This document shows, one piece after another, positions 60,907-64,000 of a stretch of 64,000 bases of DNA; positions within the stretch are counted from its first letter, which is position 1; every line of letters starts with the position of its first letter. The translations under genes were made by a program, and so were the position numbers. Where the stretch lies: positions 1 through 64,000 of the forward strand of contig NVVJ01000003.1 in assembly GCA_002402175.1 (NCBI GenBank), read 5' to 3'. The notes beneath the pieces are model-generated. The model was not told the DNA's origin. It did not search any database and saw only the letters and a list, made by a program, of their open reading frames with translations. The stretch is from SAR86 cluster bacterium (lineage in GTDB: Bacteria; Pseudomonadota; Gammaproteobacteria; Pseudomonadales; Pseudohongiellaceae).

Positions 60907-61487
60907 TTCAGTAGATGCCTTAAGGCCTGACCTCGGTGGCTAATGGAGTTTTTGACTTTAGGGCTTAGATCCGCCGATGCACAGTCATGAGTCGGAACGT
61001 AGAATAAGGGGTCATAGCCAAAACCGTTGCTCCCTGACTCTTCAAATAGAATACGGCCTTCCCAGGTGCCCTGGCAGATAAGCGGCATTGGGTCTTTAGC
61101 GTGACGTAAATACACAATCACACACTGAAACCTGGCAGTTCGTTCTGCTTGAACTATTGATTTCAGTTCCTTAAGCAGTTTTGCATTATTGTCTTTATCG
61201 GCGGTGGGCCCTGAAGCGCCAGCATAGCGCGCTGAATAAATGCCTGGCTCGCCATCGAGAGCATCTACTTCTATGCCGGAATCATCGGCAATGGCGGGCA
61301 GCCCGGTTTCAACGCAGGCGTGCCGTGCTTTTATCAATGCATTTTCAACGAAGCAAAGGCCAGTTTCTTCCACATCACTGACGTTATATTCTGACTGCGA
61401 AATTAGATTAATGCCTTTTTGCGATAAGATCGCGCGTAGCTCTACCAGCTTTCCCGCGTTGCCGCTGGCCAGTACTATTTTTTGCAT
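60885..61487 (-). CDS. rdgB: XTP/dITP pyrophosphatase
   Basis: The 200-aa Ham1-family enzyme hydrolyses non-canonical purine triphosphates. It begins IVLASGNAGKLVELRAIL, followed by PAIADDSGIEVDALDGEPGIYSARYAG (catalytic Asp pair) and GNGFGYDPLFYVP-type segment (SNGFGYDPLFYV), and ends SHRGQALRHL. It overlaps hemW by 22 bases. The upstream neighbour metW is 29 bases away on the same strand. Confidence 0.95.
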   Translation of the reverse strand: MQKIVLASGNAGKLVELRAILSQKGINLISQSEYNVSDVEETGLCFVENALIKARHACVETGLPAIADDSGIEVDALDGEPGIYSARYAGASGPTADKDNNAKLLKELKSIVQAERTARFQCVIVYLRHAKDPMPLICQGTWEGRILFEESGSNGFGYDPLFYVPTHDCASADLSPKVKNSISHRGQALRHLLKCWNSHP

Positions 61488-61516
61488 GTGGTTGGCGTCC
61501 CCGAATGTGACATGGC

Positions 61517-62122
61517 CTAACAGGCGGTTTCTTTAGTGATGTGATAGATAGCAATCTCTCCGAGTAAATTAGGCCAGGCCTTCATATACCAGCTACCCTG
61601 ATGTTCCAGGTCCACAACTGTTCTGGTTAAAATTTTAATGTTCTTCTCTTTGCACAGTGCATCAAAATCCTTAACCGTACAGAAGTGAATATTGGGTGTG
61701 TTATACCAGGAATGAGGCATAAACTTTGAAACCGGCATACGCCCTTTGCTGGCCAGATACAATCGGCTCTTCCAGTTTCCGAAGTTGGGGAATGTAACAA
61801 TGCCTTTCTTGCCAATGCGCAACATTTCTTCAACAAGAACATCAGGCTTGCTTAGGGCCTGTAAAGTTTGTGTCAATAATACCGTATCGAAACTCCCTGA
61901 TTGAAAATTGGAAAGTCCATTATCAAGATTTTGTTCGATCACATTGATGCCGCTGTCCAGGCACCGCTGAATGTTATCGGCATCGATTTCCAGACCGATT
62001 CCGCGAACTTCTTTATTCGCATTTAGATAATTTAGCAGACTGCCATCGCCACAGCCGAGGTCGAGCACTTTGCTGCCAGGGTCGATCCATTGTTGTATTA
62101 TTTCCAGATCAGGACGCATCAT
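61517..62122 (-). CDS. metW: MetW, methionine biosynthesis partner protein
   Basis: The 201-aa protein is MetW, a SAM-methyltransferase-like protein required with Met[16 protein letters not shown] is motif [16 protein letters not shown] and [11 protein letters not shown] follow. The MetW-specific end is [45 protein letters not shown]. The start overlaps the end of metX by 14 bases, the standard coupling. MetW binds and stimulates MetX in pseudomonads and relatives. Confidence 0.95.
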   Translation of the reverse strand: MMRPDLEIIQQWIDPGSKVLDLGCGDGSLLNYLNANKEVRGIGLEIDADNIQRCLDSGINVIEQNLDNGLSNFQSGSFDTVLLTQTLQALSKPDVLVEEMLRIGKKGIVTFPNFGNWKSRLYLASKGRMPVSKFMPHSWYNTPNIHFCTVKDFDALCKEKNIKILTRTVVDLEHQGSWYMKAWPNLLGEIAIYHITKETAC

Positions 62123-63311
62123 CGACTAGCTCCTTATGCACTTTTTTCAAATAGGCGGAAAGCGCATCGATGTAACGTGGGATTGCTAATAAAAAGGCGT
62201 CGTGGCCCTGGTCGGCTTCTATTTCAATGTAGCTAACTTGTTTTCCGGCCTTCAATAAGTCCGTCACGATTTCGCGTGAGCGTTCTGGGGGAAAGCGCCA
62301 GTCGGTGCTGAACGACAAAACAAAAAATTTACAGTCACTCTTTTCAAAAGCTTTCGACAGATCGCCTTCATAGTCTACCGACGGATCAAAGTAATCTAAT
62401 GCCTTGGTCATTAGCAGATAAGTATTGGCATCGAAATTTTCAGAAAATCGCTCGCCTTGATAGTGCAAATAACTTTCAACTTGAAAATCAATATTGAAAC
62501 CAAAACTCAATTTTCCGGAGCGTAAGTCCCTGCCAAAATTCTCGGTAGAGTTTTGTTCCAAGTCGGAAAGAGATTTACCGAATTTGGCACGCATTGCGCT
62601 ATCAGATAAATAAGTTATATGACCCACCATGCGCGCGAGCATGAGTCCTTGCTTAGGATAGGTATCATGTTCCAGATAACGGCCTTTATGGAAATTCACA
62701 TCGCTGGTTATGGAGTGCCGTGCGACTTCATTAAACGCAATATTCTGAGCTGAGAGCTTTGGCGCCGCCGCAATGCAAACAGCGTGGTCAAGCCTTTCGG
62801 GGTAGCTGATAGACCAGCGCAGTACCTGCATGCCGCCGAGGCTACCACCTACAACAGCCGCCCATTTCGCTATGCCAAGTCTGTCCATTAGCCTGACCTG
62901 ACTGAGCACCCAGTCGCGTACTGTGATAACTGGGAAGTCGGGCCCATAATATTTGCCTGTGAGTGGGTTAATAGAGGCAGGGCCGGTGCTGCCAGAACAT
63001 CCACCTAGGTTGTTCAGGCTTACAACGTGGAACAGGTTGGTATCGATTGCTTTGCCAGGGCCAATACAGGCATCCCACCAGCCGGGCTTTGTGTTATCGG
63101 CGGAGTTAAATCCAGCGGCGTGGTGATCACTGCTTAACGCATGGCAAATTAGAATAGCATTGGTTTTATCGGGGTTTAACGTGCCATAAGTCTCTACAAT
63201 CAAATCGTAGGCAGGTATCGACTTTCCACTTCTTAAGGGAAGTGGTTCATCAAAATGATAGACCTGGGGTTCTACCAGGCCGACTGAGTCTGTTGGAAAT
63301 GAGTCAGACAT
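62109..63311 (-). CDS. metX: Homoserine O-acyltransferase
   Basis: The 400-aa alpha/beta-hydrolase-fold enzyme activates homoserine for methionine synthesis. The nucleophile Ser is in [45 protein letters not shown] and [13 protein letters not shown] (Asp) plus DQGHDAFL (His) are also seen. Whether it uses acetyl- or succinyl-CoA cannot be decided with certainty from these motifs; gammaproteobacterial MetX with MetW is often a succinyltransferase. It starts 36 bases after yggU. Confidence 0.95.
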   Translation of the reverse strand: MSDSFPTDSVGLVEPQVYHFDEPLPLRSGKSIPAYDLIVETYGTLNPDKTNAILICHALSSDHHAAGFNSADNTKPGWWDACIGPGKAIDTNLFHVVSLNNLGGCSGSTGPASINPLTGKYYGPDFPVITVRDWVLSQVRLMDRLGIAKWAAVVGGSLGGMQVLRWSISYPERLDHAVCIAAAPKLSAQNIAFNEVARHSITSDVNFHKGRYLEHDTYPKQGLMLARMVGHITYLSDSAMRAKFGKSLSDLEQNSTENFGRDLRSGKLSFGFNIDFQVESYLHYQGERFSENFDANTYLLMTKALDYFDPSVDYEGDLSKAFEKSDCKFFVLSFSTDWRFPPERSREIVTDLLKAGKQVSYIEIEADQGHDAFLLAIPRYIDALSAYLKKVHKELVDDAS

Positions 63312-63346
63312 AGATTGTAGTTGCGGGCCTCTGCATGAGCGTAATA

Positions 63347-63628
63347 TTAATTGAGTTGCATGACGTCAGGAATTACGGCGGGGCTTTCAATGCATAGTCG
63401 TTTTTGGCGACTGGCATGACCGCTTCGAATAGTAATTGCGCTTTGCTTTACTTTAAATTGCTTTGCTAAAAATCGAATTAAATGAGAATTGGCTTTGCCA
63501 TCTGTTGGCGGCGCTGTTATTCGAATTTTTAAATATTCACCTAATTCACCTACTATTCGGTCTTCCCTGGACTTGGGTTGTATGCTGCAATTAAGAATCA
63601 GGTTTTCATTTTCCCATTGGTAATACAT
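63347..63628 (-). CDS. yggU: YggU-family protein (DUF167)
   Basis: The 93-aa protein has the DUF167 fold: [44 protein letters not shown], and [17 protein letters not shown]. The function is unknown. It is adjacent to yggT (13-bp gap) and upstream of metX, as in pseudomonads and Cellvibrionales. The ATG at 63628 has GGTAA-type purines near it. Confidence 0.9.
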   Translation of the reverse strand: MYYQWENENLILNCSIQPKSREDRIVGELGEYLKIRITAPPTDGKANSHLIRFLAKQFKVKQSAITIRSGHASRQKRLCIESPAVIPDVMQLN

Positions 63629-63640
63629 AAATTCAATTAT

Positions 63641-64000
63641 CTATATGCCAATTATTACCAAAGCGTGTTGCTCAGTGATTCCAAAAGTTGAGATAATAAA
63701 ATTTTCCAACAACTGAATAACAATGAATATAAATATGGGTGAAAAATCCATTCCTCCCATTGGAGGGATTATTTTTCTTACCGGGCCCATTACTGGTTCT
63801 GTAAGCTGCCAGATTAATTTTAATATAGGGTGAGGATTCATATTGCCGGAAAACATCATTACAAACGACATTATGATTGAGCCAATGATGGCGTAGTAGT
63901 AAATATTGATCATGAAATAAATCACCCCAACGAATGACCAGGTAATAATGTAACCCGGCCCAGGGATGGTTCCGCCATAAAGTAAAATAAGTCCGCATAT
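63641..64000 (-). CDS. yggT: YggT-family membrane protein, N-terminus outside window
   Basis: The last 119 codons are present; the frame runs past the right edge (ICGLILLYGGTIPGPGYIIT at the edge). Membrane helices are YFMINIYYYAIIGSIIMSF and PIFIFIVIQLLENFIIS; HPILKLIWQLTEPVMGPVRKIIPPMGG is the family's conserved stretch between helices. A GTG at 63925 looks like a start but is inside the domain. YggT proteins affect membrane integrity or division; they are regularly paired with yggU and proC upstream. Confidence 0.9.
   Translation of the reverse strand: MCGLILLYGGTIPGPGYIITWSFVGVIYFMINIYYYAIIGSIIMSFVMMFSGNMNPHPILKLIWQLTEPVMGPVRKIIPPMGGMDFSPIFIFIVIQLLENFIISTFGITEQHALVIIGI

Noticed and set aside
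63641-63925. YggT starting at GTG 63925
   Set aside because: The frame continues upstream to the window edge with typical YggT residues, so the true start is outside.

Overview
The window looks like chromosome from a free-living, probably marine gammaproteobacterium of the Pseudomonadales/Cellvibrionales type. This is inferred from gene order and protein style (rppH-ptsP, lgt-thyA-folA, argA-argE, hemW-rdgB-metW-metX-yggU-yggT, a LytS/LytTR two-component pair, polB, gcvR). No rRNA is present, so the placement is an inference. The first ~1.27 kb is much more AT-rich and joins the rest through two truncated genes. It is either a recombination scar or an assembly chimera.

Region 1-17,390 is an accessory and defence region ending at a tRNA-Leu(CAA). 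It holds the AT-rich tail (partial hydrolase-like gene, cupin gene, broken LysE gene), a type III restriction locus (3' stub of mod, a DUF262/DUF1524 GmrSD-like gene, complete res), and a tightly overlapping three-gene set. That set encodes a nitrilase-fold protein with a long C-terminal extension, a 193-aa middle protein and an SMC/Rad50-like ABC ATPase. It matches the layout of ABC three-component (ABC-3C) conflict systems and is the best candidate for an undescribed defence system here. Next come a Fur-like protein without the usual metal ligands, a minus-strand set of small genes separated by attC-like palindromes (including NucS-like nuclease and HEPN-like proteins), and an SRAP-umuD-umuC mutagenesis/repair block. 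A truncated second tRNA-Leu lies beside the intact one, as expected at a used integration site.

Region 17,880-45,920 is mostly core: queA, mdh, LytS/LytTR pair, HCCA-isomerase-like DsbA-family protein, Lrp regulator divergent from leuA, lepB, PilZ protein, TraB/GumN protein, slyD, a cyclase-domain protein, PspB-like protein, SoxC-like molybdoenzyme, polB, gcvR, imelysin, HAD phosphatase, rppH and ptsP. Two discoveries lie inside it. One is an exported redoxin whose active-site Cys codon is an in-frame UGA followed by a bSECIS-like hairpin (likely a selenoprotein). The other is a compact small-RNA unit with promoter, three-way-junction-like fold and strong terminator upstream of lepB. Two inverted copies of a ~150 bp palindrome with covarying arms flank mdh-leuA.

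Region 45,980-54,400 separates ptsP from lgt and is accessory in character: methyltransferase, small membrane proteins, a HigB/HigA-type toxin-antitoxin pair, a family of GGGGTC-bounded palindromic repeats, GNAT, beta-carbonic anhydrase next to an encapsulin-type ferritin without shell gene, a lipoprotein, a frameshifted PaiB-like gene and an NRDE protein. Region 54,560-64,000 is core metabolism again: lgt-thyA-folA, argA, argE, phhB, hemW, rdgB, metW, metX, yggU and a partial yggT.
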